Shown: positions 10,200 to 21,354, counted from the stretch's first letter. The stretch is DNA of 64,000 nucleotides from Megalopta genalis (GCF_051020955.1 NC_135030.1:550501-614500); one strand, 5' to 3'. The notes: generated by a model from the sequence alone, not told the origin. Numbers and translations: made by a program.

Positions 10200-12574
10200 T
10201 AGAACGGTATAACTTTTTTAAACCCGGACTAGATGACTTAAATTATTTTTTGAATATTAGAGGGACTAATTTACTCTTCAATAACTAAAATACAATAACT
10301 CCAATTTTTAGATTTTTCAATATTGCGATGACAATAAGAAATAAAAAAAGAAACTTCAGTGTTTCAACTTTGTCATCTGAGCCTATAACGAAAATTTAAA
10401 AAATGCCTTTTGTAGATCTCGATAACTTACATGCATGCTGAACATTTCCTCGTGATCGGTTAACGTTAAGAATCAAGCTAGAAGCGTTAAAAGATTAAAA
10501 AAGAAAACTGCAGATTTCTCAGAGCTTCAATGTCTCTTTCACTTGTTTCGCGCGAATTCGCCCACACGACAGTACATACCGCAGTCGCAGCAGAAATACT
10601 TTTAAATGTTACGCCCACATGTAAAACACACACGCGCGAAATATGAAATAAAATTGGAGCAGACGTTATTCAGCTAATTTCAGCGGGCAATGAGAAAGAG
10701 AAAGAGAATTTTTCGTTGATCGAGATATACGATGTTTTCGACGGCGATATTTTGATGAAATTAGAAGAAGGGAAAGAGTATAGAATTATAATGATTTTAT
10801 TCTCGCGGAATACTTTTTTTATTTTTTGCTACGTGAAATGCTAATGAGTAAACGTTGAACCACTTTGCAGCCCGGACACAGCGAAGTTAATGAAGAAAAT
10901 TCAGGGCGGCGTAATTCAATTATTCGCAATCACGACGCAGTGCACGGTGTGTTTGTCGCGACAATTATAACAAAATTCATTTTGCAGGAACTGGCAAATA
11001 ACTTTTTGTCGTCGGTGCGGCTGCAGGCACCGTCAAAGCATCAAGATGCCGTTTGACGCTGAGGAAACACGTAATTATTGGAACAATATAAACGTTATTT
11101 GCCCGCAGTTAAGTGAACCAGCTCCGTGGAAAATGTCAGGGGCATTATTGCATCACACATCTGGCAGAGGTCATGAAATTAACGTTGACTTGATGAAAAT
11201 TAATAGCGTACCTCTTACCGAAATTGGAACTACGTCAATATCATCAAAATTGAAGAGTCATATGAAGAGTCAGTATGCACAGCCAAATATCTTATTCATC
11301 GTCCTGTAACTCTTCTGTAAATAAAATTTTAAATAAAATGTTCAACGATTACCACTCGAAGCTAATTTAACTCCAGATACCAAAAATGTCTTCCAACCTA
11401 AAAGATTTTCATTCCACACATGATATTTCCCGTTTTGTAGATTTGAAATTAGTTGAAAAATTTAAGCTTTTTTTGTTATCTTTAAGAGAAACATAAAATT
11501 TTATTTTATTTATTGTATAAACAACAAATGGGTCGAACGATTTATACAATTTCTTCGTATATTATATCGAAACTAGTAGTAGCTTATTTTGTTGTACAAT
11601 CATTTTCCAGAGCTATTTTACAAATTGATGTCACCAGAGTGTACCTTGCGTAAACTTTTATTTATTTAAAGGATTTCGATACTTGAATTGTTCAATTTGA
11701 TGTTATCAGGGTATAGATCCACGATAGAATTTAGCAATAATCACTTAACAATAATAACACAAATTATACTCGCAGTATAATTTGGTTATAATATACTATA
11801 AATATTATATAATATAATATAAATATAATAAATAAAAATAAAAATAATAATAAATAATATAAAATAATAAAATAATAATATAAAAATAATAATAATAATA
11901 ATAAAAATATATAAATATAATATACTATAAAATTGGTTAGTCTCGACACACTTTTGAGCGGCAGTGTACTTTTACCTTACATTATTTTTCGTAATCTAGA
12001 TTATCGCTCGATTGATGAGAAATGAGGAATTACGGTTTTTTGTACGTCGTGTTCTGTGGCCACAAGCATCCCTAATAACTAGAACGAGCAGCGAGAGAAA
12101 AGACTGAAAAGGAGAACAAAAGGAAGGGGAGAAAGACGTTGCTGGCGGTGGCGGTTCTCCGTTGAATTTCGAAATCCTTGTGCCAGCTCGCGTTTTTCCG
12201 AAGGAAGGGTCACTCTTGCTGCGTCGGAGCAATCGTATTTTATCCGTTTCGCAGCAAGCTAGGTTCCCAGAGCGACGGCCTTAAAGCCCGCTGGTTTATA
12301 ATACCCGCGTGACGCGAAGTTCGCGACTCCGGAGCTCGAAAGCCGAGCGGAAGATGGAAAAATTCGGCCGCGCGCACAGAGCTGAGCGTGTTCCGGTTCC
12401 GTTCGCTCGACAAACGACTCCGCGGATTGGCCACGCACAATGGCACCGCGCTCCAAGGGAATCCTGACCGATGCGGAATCGACCGACCTTGGACAAACTT
12501 GCTCCTCCCCCACTTTTTATTCCAAAACCGGCCAAAAGCCCCCTTTGCTCCCGTTCTGCGTATCTTTCACGGAA
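10200..12574. other. Unique and AT-rich DNA, no gene assigned
   Basis: Two adjacent open frames (10865-11056 and 11046-11309) lie in balanced-composition DNA but show no domain or clear splice sites. An AT-rich block (11780-11940) ends in CTCGACACACTTTTGAGCGG, which resembles the Tc1-type end at 49.5 kb in inverse orientation. A GC-rich island occupies 12.05-12.56 kb, with overlapping frames on both strands. Confidence 0.35.
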
Positions 12575-12578
12575 TTAA

Positions 12579-13203
12579 ACTTTTAGGCACGACGCGCCAC
12601 TATAGTGGCTTTCGCGGATGTCATCTCTCTGGACGACGCGCCACTATAGTGGCTCGCTCATCGTTTGAACCAAATAATCGTCTTCATACGCATTGTTTCG
12701 CACTTCTTTTGTCTTCGCATCGATTTACAACAGTCTACAGGATGTCCCAAAATGTCTCGCAATCCGGAAATGGCGGGTTCCTCGGATCATTCGAAGCAAC
12801 TTCTTCCTTTACAAAAATGTTCTCCGAGGCACCGTTGACGAGTTATCAACAAAAAACAGTGACCAATAAGAATCGAGTACGGCTGACGCGAGGCGGCCCA
12901 GCCAACCAGCGCGCGAAGCCCAGTTCCGCTCATCGGCTCGATCGCCTCGCGCCAGCCGAGCTCGCCTCTCATTGGTCACAGTTTTTCGTTGATAACTCGT
13001 TAACGGTGCCTCGGAGAACATTTTTGTAAAGGAAAAAGTTGCCTCAAATGGCCCGAGGAACCCGCCACTTTCGGATTGCGAGACATTTTTGGGACACTCT
13101 GTATATACAGACAGAATGTACAGTATCAGACTCTGTACAGTACATATCAGACTCTGCCGTCCAGAGAAATAGCCTCGCGCAGAATTCAGCCGTACCTAAA
13201 AGG
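12579..13203 (+). mobile_element. piggyBac-like miniature element with nested MITE (copy 2, complete)
   Basis: The element is flanked by TTAA on both sides (12575-12578 and 13204-13207). It has short inverted ends: ACTTTTAGGCACG on the left and CGTACCTAAAAGG on the right. The left part carries two units of the 44-bp CACTATAGTG repeat. A palindromic MITE (12738-13101) interrupts it; without the insert the element would be about 260 bp. TTAA flanks are diagnostic of piggyBac-type insertion. It has no coding capacity of its own. Confidence 0.7.
12738..13101. mobile_element. Palindromic TA-flanked MITE, copy C
   Basis: The 364-bp copy is flanked by TA at 12736-12737 and 13102-13103. The uninterrupted homologous site in the 51.6-kb copy confirms insertion at a TA. 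The family's 70-codon frame is open here on the + strand, and a matching frame is open on the minus strand because the arms are palindromic. Confidence 0.9.
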
Positions 13204-13380
13204 TTAACTGAAGATTTGTTAGGGAACGTTAGACTCCACCGAAGGAGAATCCGTGTCCAGGACACATTAACGTACGTTGTGGAATTAGAGATAACGTCGT
13301 TGGATTTTCCAGCCGTGGATAGAAGCGAGGGCATCCTGAAGAATCTGCTGTTGTTACTGACCAACGCTGCGGAAGGTTAA
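13199..13380 (+). CDS. Open frame after the piggyBac-like element, possible exon fragment
   Basis: I do not recognise this sequence. From the right end of the piggyBac-like element an open frame runs about 60 codons to a TAA at 13378-13380. It has balanced codon use and a leucine-rich tail (LKNLLLLLTNAAEG). The upstream part of the same frame is transposon sequence, so any real exon would start later; an acceptor-like CGTGTCCAG lies near 13260. The opposite strand is also open, which weakens the case. It may be chance. Confidence 0.2.
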
Positions 13381-13383
13381 ACG

Positions 13384-13664
13384 ATTTATAATTGTGATCC
13401 CCTGGTATCTTGATCTCGCGATTAATGTACAGAATCGTACAAAAAGTTCACGGCTGTGTATGCCTGAGCTAAGTTGTTTCCACGCTGAAGCAACAACTTG
13501 TTTCCATTTTATCGGCTACCCGCTATCGGCTAACCACCATTTATCACCTCTTGGCGATGTACATCTGGAAATATTGCCAACAAACTGATTCGTAGATTTG
13601 CTTCTATCGGCGGTAAAAAAAAGAATCTCTGCATTTATACCGTAAATTCTCCCTGGAAGGCCTG
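13384..13664. other. Unique DNA, no gene seen
   Basis: Balanced-composition sequence with a 64-codon frame and no features that I can assign. Confidence 0.35.
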
Positions 13665-13795
13665 GAGCTCGGAATTGTTTTCGAAGCGTGTCATGTGGCC
13701 TCCGAAGTGCCTTTGAATCGTGTCATGTGGCCTCCGAATTGCCTTCGAACCGTGGCATATGACCTCCGAATTATTTTCAAATCGTGGCAAAAAAT
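13665..13795. repeat. Short 32-bp satellite array
   Basis: There is a partial first unit, three full 32-bp units (13683, 13715, 13747) built on CGTGTCATGTGGCCTCCGAA, and a terminal tail AAATCGTGGCAAAAAATTAG. Unit types and tail match the last units and tail of the long array at 18.15 kb. Confidence 0.9.
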
Positions 13796-15105
13796 TAGAA
13801 ACAAAAAGGTTAATCATTATTACACATCATAAATTATATAATATATTAATTTCATAATTATGTAATGTAATGATTCTAAGTTTGAATAAATTAAATTCTC
13901 TATATATAATTCAATAAATTAAATTGTTTCTAATTCCACGGTCAGGATACAAAAAGATTGGAAGTTAAGTAGTCGAAGAAAACTGTCCATACAGAAAATT
14001 AATACCATTTGTTCCTACTGCAATTTGATAAACTTCGTGTATGAGGTTCGGTGAAAATATTGGCGATTTATTTTACAAGTCATTTATAACCTTTAATGTG
14101 AAAATGTTTCTCAAATTTTGTACCATATTTACATAACGTACCATTTTACATAACAATGCAATAGAACATAACGCTATACAATAGGGTGTACGTATATTGA
14201 TTTTACAGAAATCTGATCACCTCTCTCCGGGCGTCGACACGCCAATTAATTACTGCCTAAAAGCCTATACGCTTTCGCCTGAGATTGATGTAATTATTAA
14301 TCGATCAGATACACTTCTGTTGTCATTGTTAAAAAATTACTTAATGAAGATAAGTTGGAGTTTTCTTGGCAAAATCTACGGGAATATCCATAAAATATCC
14401 AAAAATCTCTGGACTGGTTAGAATTAAGTTTAACCCACACACACACACACAGGCGAGCTTGAAATTAATCGTTAGAATTGCTGAATAAATGCTAAACGCG
14501 ATTATCAATTTCTATCGTGAATACTTCATTAGACAAAGCGGTTGCTTCTCATACGCCGGTGAATAGATCGCGGAGTTCCTTACGAAGTAAATCTGAAAAC
14601 TTCGAGGCTCTGCGGATAGGCTTAACCCTTCGACGAGTGACCTATTTAGGTGTTTTCTTGCCGGCCGAATGAATTATTCGACAGACGCTGGCCGATTCTG
14701 TTTCTTTATTCATCGTGCCCCGTGTCTGTTTACTAATTCCATGTTCTTCTGTTTATCATGCAACGGGATCGATCCGCGAATCGAACGAAATATTGAATGG
14801 AAATTTCTCCGACCGAAATAACGAAATCAATTATGCTCTTTCTTTCTCGCGGCGGAGGCCGTGCGGATTTAATCTAAAGTTTCTAGCAGCCGCTCGAACC
14901 GGATCACCGGTAATCGATCGGGAAAGGCAGAGCACCGTTTCTCTGTAATAAATTAGGTGACGAGCGGCGAAAGTTTACCGATATAACGGGAGAACGGGAA
15001 ACTATGCCGCTGACAAATATATGCGTGTTCGCGCAAACAAGCGGGGAGCAAGTTTCGGATGAATTATTTTTAATTCGCGTCGGGAGCTTAATACGGATAC
15101 CTACT
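13796..15105. other. Unique DNA, no gene seen
   Basis: AT-rich sequence up to 14.5 kb includes a short CA run at 14434-14453, followed by balanced unique sequence. TTAACCCTTCGACGAGTGAC at about 14623 resembles a piggyBac-type end, but no partner end was found. Confidence 0.35.
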
Positions 15106-15109
15106 TTAA

Positions 15110-16456
15110 CCCTTTGCACTCCGCTGTCCCCTCTCGTGGGACATCGTAATTCTAGCATATCGCTCGGATGTCCCCTCTCGTGGGACATTAAAGTTTATCA
15201 GTGATTACGGGGAATTGAGTTATTTCGGCGCAACTTTTCGAGACATGCATGTTTCCCTGAAGTTTTCTCTTGAAATGGCGCAAGAAATCAAATCAAAATA
15301 TAGTAAAATTACTAAGATATATGCAAGAAATGTCAGCGGGTTTTGACGAGAACGCGAGAGGCGTGCTCACGACGGTCCGAGCACATCAAAGGCGCCACTT
15401 GAAAAGACCGATAAGGCAAGTTTGTAGAAGAAAGATCGGTATGCGAACATAGCACGCACTGTATAGTGAGATTTATAATCATAAAATCTGGAGGAAAAAA
15501 TTTTCAAAGCTGAACTCAGTCTGGTTCGAAGCGTCGAGCGGTATAGATAGATCTGGCGAGTGAGAAAATCGGAAAAGTGATTCTTCTCTTGGTAAATAAA
15601 TTGTTGGTAAAAGTTTTTTTGGTAAATATCATCTTGTGAGTTAGTAATAACGATTAGAAATTTTCAACCTACGTATTTATTCATATTTTTTATTAGAACA
15701 ATGGCAAAACGTTCAAACACGAACGAGTCTCATGACACAAGTAGCAGCGAAGATGAGCTCCAGATAGACGTTTATACAGATATGTTAGAAAGACTAACTG
15801 TAGAAGGCTTTCTTCTACAGTCAGTCTATCGTTTTGATAGCAGTGATAGCGATATCGTCCAAGCAACAAGGCGACGAGAGAAAGAGTTCGCATAGACAGC
15901 GATTGCAACAACAAAACAAAGTTATAAAACAAACAATAACAAAATTATAAAAAATAAAACATTGATTTCTTGCAAATTTCTCGATTTCAGCCAAATTCAT
16001 ATAAGTTCAATATCATTATATTGGATTATTTTCTCTCTTTTGAATACTCAGAAGTTTTTCCTTCTAGCATATAAGTTACAAAAACGAATCGACGCCGAGA
16101 GTCTCGCCAGAGTACCATTAGATAAACAATGATTTCATATGTATATAGAACAGAGTGCTCTTTGTCTTTAGGTGACGTTTTTGGTTTCGTCTTTGTGAAT
16201 AGTCTTCAGTCTCCTGGAGCAATCAGGAGAGTAAAGACGGTCCTTCCTCGTACATCAAATTAATAAACTAAAAGGGATAAGTTTAACTCACTGCGTTTTA
16301 CTTTTATTTATCTACCCATTTCCAATACATTATAATATGTTAGTTAGTTCCAAAAGCATACTAAATAATACGAGGGTCTGTAAATGCCCGTTTCTGCCGA
16401 AAAGTGGCGCCGAGTAGCTGGTAGCCAACGTCCAGAATGGTGCGGAGTGCTAAGGG
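15110..16456. mobile_element. piggyBac-like element, internally deleted
   Basis: The element runs from CCCTTTGCACTCCGC after a TTAA (15106-15109) to GCGGAGTGCTAAGGG before TTGA (16457-16460, a one-base-altered TTAA). The ends are inverted repeats of about 14-15 bp with one or two mismatches. Two copies of the subterminal stem-forming motif TGTCCCCTCTCGTGGGACAT lie near 15126-15190. At 1,347 bp it is shorter than autonomous piggyBac elements (about 2.5 kb), and I see no catalytic domain. A short acidic frame lies inside. Confidence 0.7.
15701..15895 (+). CDS. Short acidic open frame inside the piggyBac-like element
   Basis: The frame has 64 codons from an ATG to a TAG. The N-terminal part is serine- and acid-rich (SSSEDELQID at about residues 14-23), with a second acidic stretch (SSDSDIV). 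Acid-rich N-termini are common in piggyBac-type transposases, so this may be the remaining start of a deleted transposase; that is inference. The rest of the protein, including any catalytic aspartates, is missing. A chance frame is the alternative. Confidence 0.35.
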   Translation: MAKRSNTNESHDTSSSEDELQIDVYTDMLERLTVEGFLLQSVYRFDSSDSDIVQATRRREKEFA

Positions 16457-16460
16457 TTGA

Positions 16461-18145
16461 TTTAGTTCATTTTTTCTCGTCGTCGAAAGACACGGATTCG
16501 CGGATTAAACGATTGGGTGGCGCTCCGGCGCGAGAGCACGCATGAATCGTCGTTCGATGTAAAGCGCTGTCATAGTCGGGAAATGTTGAAGCGTAAAACG
16601 AAAGAGGAAATTACCGTTTCCAGCTCCGTGCGCGTTTCAAGCCTGCATATGCGGTGGCATCGCGACCAGCCATCCGCGAAAGAAATCGACGTTTTGTTCT
16701 CCCATCGCGAAATGGGTCCGCGCAACCCTTCATTATAACGTTTTCGACCGCGAATCGTTGCTCCCCCGATATGAATAATGGATATCGGAACTTCTTATTT
16801 ATTTAAACAGACAGAAACCGTACAAATAAAAAATCGACCGTTAACTCGGGGGCGCTGTCGTCTGCATTCCGGGCACGATAAAACTTCATTTATACGAACT
16901 CGTCGGGATACCAGAAGTTCGGTGTAACTAGGTACTTCCATACAATAAAAGCCCGCCGACTTACTCCGCTGCTTGCAACTTTGCGTTCAAATAAATTGGA
17001 TTTTCCCACGCAGATATGTGGATTCGGTTAAACTTTACCGTACGGGACAAAAATTTTCGACCTTTTTTTTGTACAATCCCGTAGATTTTGATGAGAGAAC
17101 TGAAAAAAAAGTTAGGAATTCATTGCTTCAAAAGTTACACGTGTGTCCGGTAAGCGGAGCCGCTATACAGGGTGAGCCGAAATTCGTAGTACAATTACGA
17201 GAAGGAGTTTTACGTGGAAAAAGTAAGAAAAAAGGTTACAACATTACAAAGTTCTCCTATCGCAGTCGTCTGCATCCGAGATTATGTTCACAGACGTTAA
17301 TTATTGCGTGGGTAAAACGGTACAAAGTGTTCCGACCGACAGTTAATTTTGTATTATCAGTAGGAACACTTATAAAACACGAATATAATCATTACAACAT
17401 TTACGAAAGGGTCATTCTTTCATAGCAACGATGAAATTAACATATCTCGTAAATTAATATCATTTCGACATAAGTAGGTTAATATATATATATATACGTT
17501 TTTACAAAAAGTATGAGGATTATGCGGTGCGATCAAAAATATGTTTCTATCTTAAAAAAAAAAACGTTAATGACCTTCGTCTGTTCTCTACGCGTCCACC
17601 TATATAAGAAGAACCATTAATTTCGAAATGTGTTTCTCGTGAAACCATTTCTAGCTACGAATAATAATAATCGTGGTAATCAGATAATAACAGCTCGGCT
17701 AGGGATCATAAAATCGAACATTAACATAAATTCTGTTCACACAAATAGAGTTTTACTGTGTTATAATGTATAATGTAATAATATAATTACATAATTAATA
17801 ATTAATATAATTAATATAATGTAATGTAATAATAACAATTTATTTTGTCCATACAGCGTGTTCAAGAATTCTCGTTACGCCCGAAAGAAAGAGTGATTCC
17901 TGTTATGTTCTGAAGCATAGTAATTTCTCCCGGAAATGTCAAATTTCGGGTTGCCGTGAATTTCCCTGTACCAGTCCTACGCCTATGTAATTCATTGCTA
18001 CGACGATGGTAAGGTTCAACGAAATCGGTCAAGCATATGATGCGGCACGCGACGCGAATTCCCGGAAGACAACACACTATACTATATTGAGTGTGGGTCA
18101 GGTAAGAAAAACCACGGAGCTAAAAGTTGCGTGACCAATCTTCGT
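16461..18145. other. Unique DNA with isolated transposon ends
   Basis: A 150-codon frame (16973-17425) is the longest non-repetitive one here. It spans an isolated end motif, CAGGGTGAGCCGAAATTC, at about 17168, and I do not recognise its product. A second isolated end, ACAGCGTGTTCAAGAATTC, is at 17857. Short AT microsatellites lie at 17480-17500 and 17760-17840. No gene is supported. Confidence 0.35.
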
Positions 18146-18146
18146 C

Positions 18147-18675
18147 GAATCGTAGCATGTGGCCTCGGAATTGTTTTCGAATCGTGTCACGTGTCCTCGG
18201 AATTGTTTTCGAATCGTGTCATGTGGCCTCGGAATTGTTTTCGAAGCGTGTCATGTGGCCTCCAAATTGCCTTTGAATCGTGTCATGTGGCCTCCGAATT
18301 TCCTTCAAATCGTGTCGTGTGGCCTCGGAATTGTTTTTGAATCGTGTCATGTGGCCTCGGAATTGTTTTCGAATCGTGTCGTGTGGCCCCGGAATTGTTT
18401 TCGAAGCGTGTCATGTGGCCTCCAAATTGCCTTTAAATCGTGTCATGTGGCCTCCGAATTTCCTTCAAATCGTGTCATGTGGCCCCGGAATTGTTTTCGA
18501 ATCGTGTCATGTGGCCTCGGAATTGTTTTCGAATCGTGTCATGTGGCCTCGGAATTGTTTTCGAATCGTGTCACGTGGCCTTCAAATTGCCTTTGAATCG
18601 TGTCATGTGGCCTCCGAATTGCCTTCGAACCATGGCATGTGGCCTCCGAATTATTTTCAAATCGTGGCAAAAAAA
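18147..18675. repeat. 32-bp satellite array with 160-bp higher-order repeat
   Basis: Sixteen 32-bp units run without a break from 18147 to 18658, followed by the tail AAATCGTGGCAAAAAAATTA. Unit variants follow a five-unit order: three units ending GGAATTGTTTTC or similar, one with CAAATTGCCTTT, then one with CCGAATTTCCTTC or CCGAATTGCCTTC. That order repeats three times (18147, 18307, 18467) before a distinct last unit (18627). All + strand frames are open because unit variants lack stops; the 145-151-codon frames are artefacts. Confidence 0.95.
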
Positions 18676-18861
18676 TTAAAAATAAAAAAGTTAAGTCATC
18701 GTTTTTATTCTAGCATTACAATGTATTCATATTAATGTACACCAGCATGCTGACCGCTGCCATTTTTTTCCGACTGCCCCGAGTTTCTATAAATACGAGC
18801 CGCGAGACACGAAGAATCGCGGTAGTATTCTCAGAATTGCCGGTTTCAATTCCGACCTCCA

Positions 18862-19077
18862 AACATTTCTGGAAGAAATTACCGTAACTTCTTCTTCGGC
18901 GAAAACGTAGGTGTTGGCATCGTTAAAGAGTTATTCGCGAAAAACGTGGACCAATCGGACTGCCTTTTTCATTAATAACTCGTCAACAAAGCCGCAACCA
19001 ACATTTTCGCTAAGGAAAAAGTTCCATCGAGTAACCTCATTCCTTTTCCAGTCTAACGAGAGTTCTGGGTCACCCTG
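18862..19077. mobile_element. Degenerate relative of the palindromic MITE
   Basis: The right half carries TAATAACTCGTCAACAAAG and ends in GGGTCACCCTG followed by TA. The left half (about 18862-18950) is its imperfect inverted copy, including GAGTTATTCGCGAAAAACG. It clearly shares a plan with the six main copies but is more diverged, so it is an older subfamily. Confidence 0.6.
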
Positions 19078-19164
19078 TAGAAAAATGTAATAACACTCGC
19101 TTAGGCCGAGTAGGTTCGAATAACTTTAATTGTAATAACTTTAATTTTAATAACTTTTAACTAA

Positions 19165-19346
19165 CTGTCGAGCTACCGACGAAGTTCTAGAAAGTTTAAT
19201 TAGCAAAAACAATAGTTCGAATTGTTTAGGCTTCGATTCATTACTCGAATCGAGTAATAACAGAGAAACTGTGGACTGTGCCTAAACAATTCGAACTATT
19301 GTTTTTGCTAATTAAGCTTTCTAGCACTTCGTCGGTAGCTCGACAG
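19165..19346. repeat. Long-stem inverted repeat, 67-bp arms
   Basis: The left arm 19165-19231 and right arm 19280-19346 are reverse complements with about two mismatches, separated by a 48-base loop. It would form a nearly perfect hairpin if transcribed. It could be a fold-back MITE or a hairpin RNA source; no target-site duplication is obvious. Confidence 0.85.
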
Positions 19347-19349
19347 AAA

Positions 19350-19990
19350 CTAACTGTGGAGTTAGGAGTTAGTTTCAGGTTACAATTTTTCTCGTTCGAT
19401 CAACGGAAACGGAATGTAAACGAAAATCGTATCAATTGTCTTTCTTCAGTGCATTTACCTTTCCTTTTTAATTGCGAACGGTGTGAATCGCTCGTTTCGG
19501 AATAAGAGTTACGGGGAAAATCTTTCTGAAAAACGATTTCATACATAGTTTTATCCACTGTCGTATATCCGTCAAATTGAATACAGTTTTCATCGCTCAC
19601 GTAAAAGTACGAACATTTCGGATTATTGTTTGACCTCGTAAAATATCGTGTTTTTTTGCACATGCTTTATTAAATACTGTTATCGTATTATCTGGAATAT
19701 TTCGAAACTTTGGTTCTGTCGCGTAATGAATTTCAATGAAATTTCATATCAAAATGTTCGATAGATTTTCGATCGGCACAGTTTCTGCAGCTTGATATTT
19801 AGCGAGGCGAGAGTTTTGCTGTTGCGATAATTTACTAACACCGGCGGCACAATCACTATAACGAATCTATATAACGTAAGAATCACTATAATCTATGTTT
19901 CTTACAATATCATACAAAATTCATAAACTTACAGCAGATCGTTATAATTTTATATAAACTATAAAATCCGTTTTTTCTTTCGACAATAAT
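19350..19990. other. Unique DNA, no gene seen
   Basis: AT-moderate sequence with open frames of 75-87 codons on opposite strands (19278-19505 and 19400-19663) and no recognisable product. Confidence 0.35.
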
Positions 19991-19992
19991 TC

Positions 19993-20011
19993 CACTCTCT
20001 CTCTCTCTCCC

Positions 20012-20042
<31 letters not shown>
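19993..20042. repeat. CT microsatellite
   Basis: A CTCTCTCC/CT tract of about 50 bp. It replaces the left half of the MITE relative that follows. Confidence 0.95.
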
Positions 20043-20043
<1 letters not shown>

Positions 20044-20186
20044 GCCGTCACCTCTCATTGGCCAGTGTTTTTCGTCAATAACTCGTAAACAAAGCCGCAG
20101 ATTGCATTTTCGCAAAGGAGAAAGTTACTTCAAATGATCTCAGCTACCCTCATTTTCGGCTGTTAAAATAATTCTGGAAAACCCTG
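20043..20186. mobile_element. Right half of a diverged palindromic MITE
   Basis: The sequence CATTGGCCAGTGTTTTTCG, then AATAACTCGTAAACAAAGCC, and the end AAACCCTG before TA match the right half of the older MITE subfamily at 18.9-19.1 kb. The left half is absent and the CT microsatellite abuts the break. Confidence 0.65.
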
Positions 20187-20191
20187 TATAG

Positions 20192-20903
20192 TGTCTCACA
20201 TTACCGCGGATGGCATCATCCAAAACTGTAAGTACGATTGCAACCGTACGCGAAACTTCGACCCGCACGATGCCCAATTATTTGCACGACATTCCTGACG
20301 TTCCGCGATGTTTGAAGACGCGCGCAAACCCGGCTAACGTAGCATATAGAAAATATAACCCATTCCCCCGTCGCATAATGTTCCTTTCCACTTTGCACCG
20401 AATTCAGAAGGGACGCGCGCAGCCTGACGGAAACTTGGCTACAGATTTCGTCAAAAAGGACAAGAGCCGGGGAGTAACAGCCGTTCCGTGTCGGCATGAA
20501 ACTGCCACCGCCCCGCTATCCGTTACCACTGTTATTCCTTCAAAAGAGTTTCAACGTATCTCTTCTTCGTGCCAGCGCGGCGAAAAAAAATTTTTTCCGT
20601 GACGCGCGCCATGCATTATACCCTCGACAGATTTTTGCAGTTAACCCTTCAGCGCTCCGGACTGGCGACGTCGTAAAATACGAGGCGGGGGGAACGGCCT
20701 GAATCGAGTTTAATATACTTTTCTCGACTTTCGCTAAGTAAACCGCAGCTACTTTCGAGACGGAATATTCTTCGCTACCCTCATTGATGCACGGAATACT
20801 CCTCCACCATGGTCGGAGGAACAACCGACAACGGCGCGGCATCGAGTGTAAATAATGTCCAGGGCGAAATTTTTGGAAACTCGGAGCGTTCATTTGATCG
20901 ATC
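20192..20903. other. GC-richer unique island with overlapping open frames
   Basis: Open frames of 68-130 codons overlap on both strands (for example 20210-20602 + and 20540-20893 -), none recognisable. TTAACCCTTCAGCGCTCCGG at about 20640 resembles a piggyBac-type end without a partner. Confidence 0.35.
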
Positions 20904-20905
20904 TA

Positions 20906-21180
20906 TTGGGTTGGCAACTACGTAATTGCCGATTTCAGTTATACATGTCTCTCACTCCCATTTTTATGATATCCCTAAATGTTATATTATAAAATTATTA
21001 TTATTATTACGTTCGAAAAAATTGGCATTGTTGAGGGTGCTTTACGTAAAGCCACTGAACTTTCGAGATAAGATCCTTGCGTCAACAAGCTCGAATTAAT
21101 TGAAGATGTTCGAGCTGTTCTCGCGCCCTGGTTTCGCATTGATATTAAGCAAACGTTGTACGAATCCATTGACTAGGGCC
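20906..21180 (+). mobile_element. mariner 5' end fragment
   Basis: After a TA at 20904 the sequence TTGGGTTGGCAACTACGTAA is a mariner-type terminal repeat, followed by the same leader found in the downstream copies up to a short ATT run. Sequence after about 21010 differs from the other copies. No transposase is present. Confidence 0.7.
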
Positions 21181-21234
21181 TAATAAATAATCTATATCTT
21201 TGAATTTATTGATTATCCAAGAATTAGTGTTCTA

Positions 21235-21322
21235 TTGGGTTGGCAACTAAGGAATTGCCGATTTCAGTTATAGATGTCTCTCACTCCCATTTTTATGATA
21301 TCCCTAAATGTTATATTATAAA

Positions 21323-21354
<32 letters not shown>

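Noticed and set aside
14623..14642. TTAACCCTTCGACGAGTGAC, similar to a piggyBac-type end (also near 20640)
   Set aside because: No matching inverted end was found downstream, so no element is called.
16973..17425. 150-codon frame with basic stretches
   Set aside because: It runs through a transposon-type end (CAGGGTGAGCC) and shows no recognisable domain. More likely chance.
18147..18658. Regular 32-bp repeats that could suggest a CRISPR array
   Set aside because: Units are contiguous with no unique spacers, and the surroundings are animal nuclear DNA.
18131..18735. Overlapping 69-151-codon frames with repeated MWPRNCFRIVSC-like units
   Set aside because: They come from the 32-bp satellite. 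The period is not a multiple of three, and all three + frames stay open only because the units lack stops.
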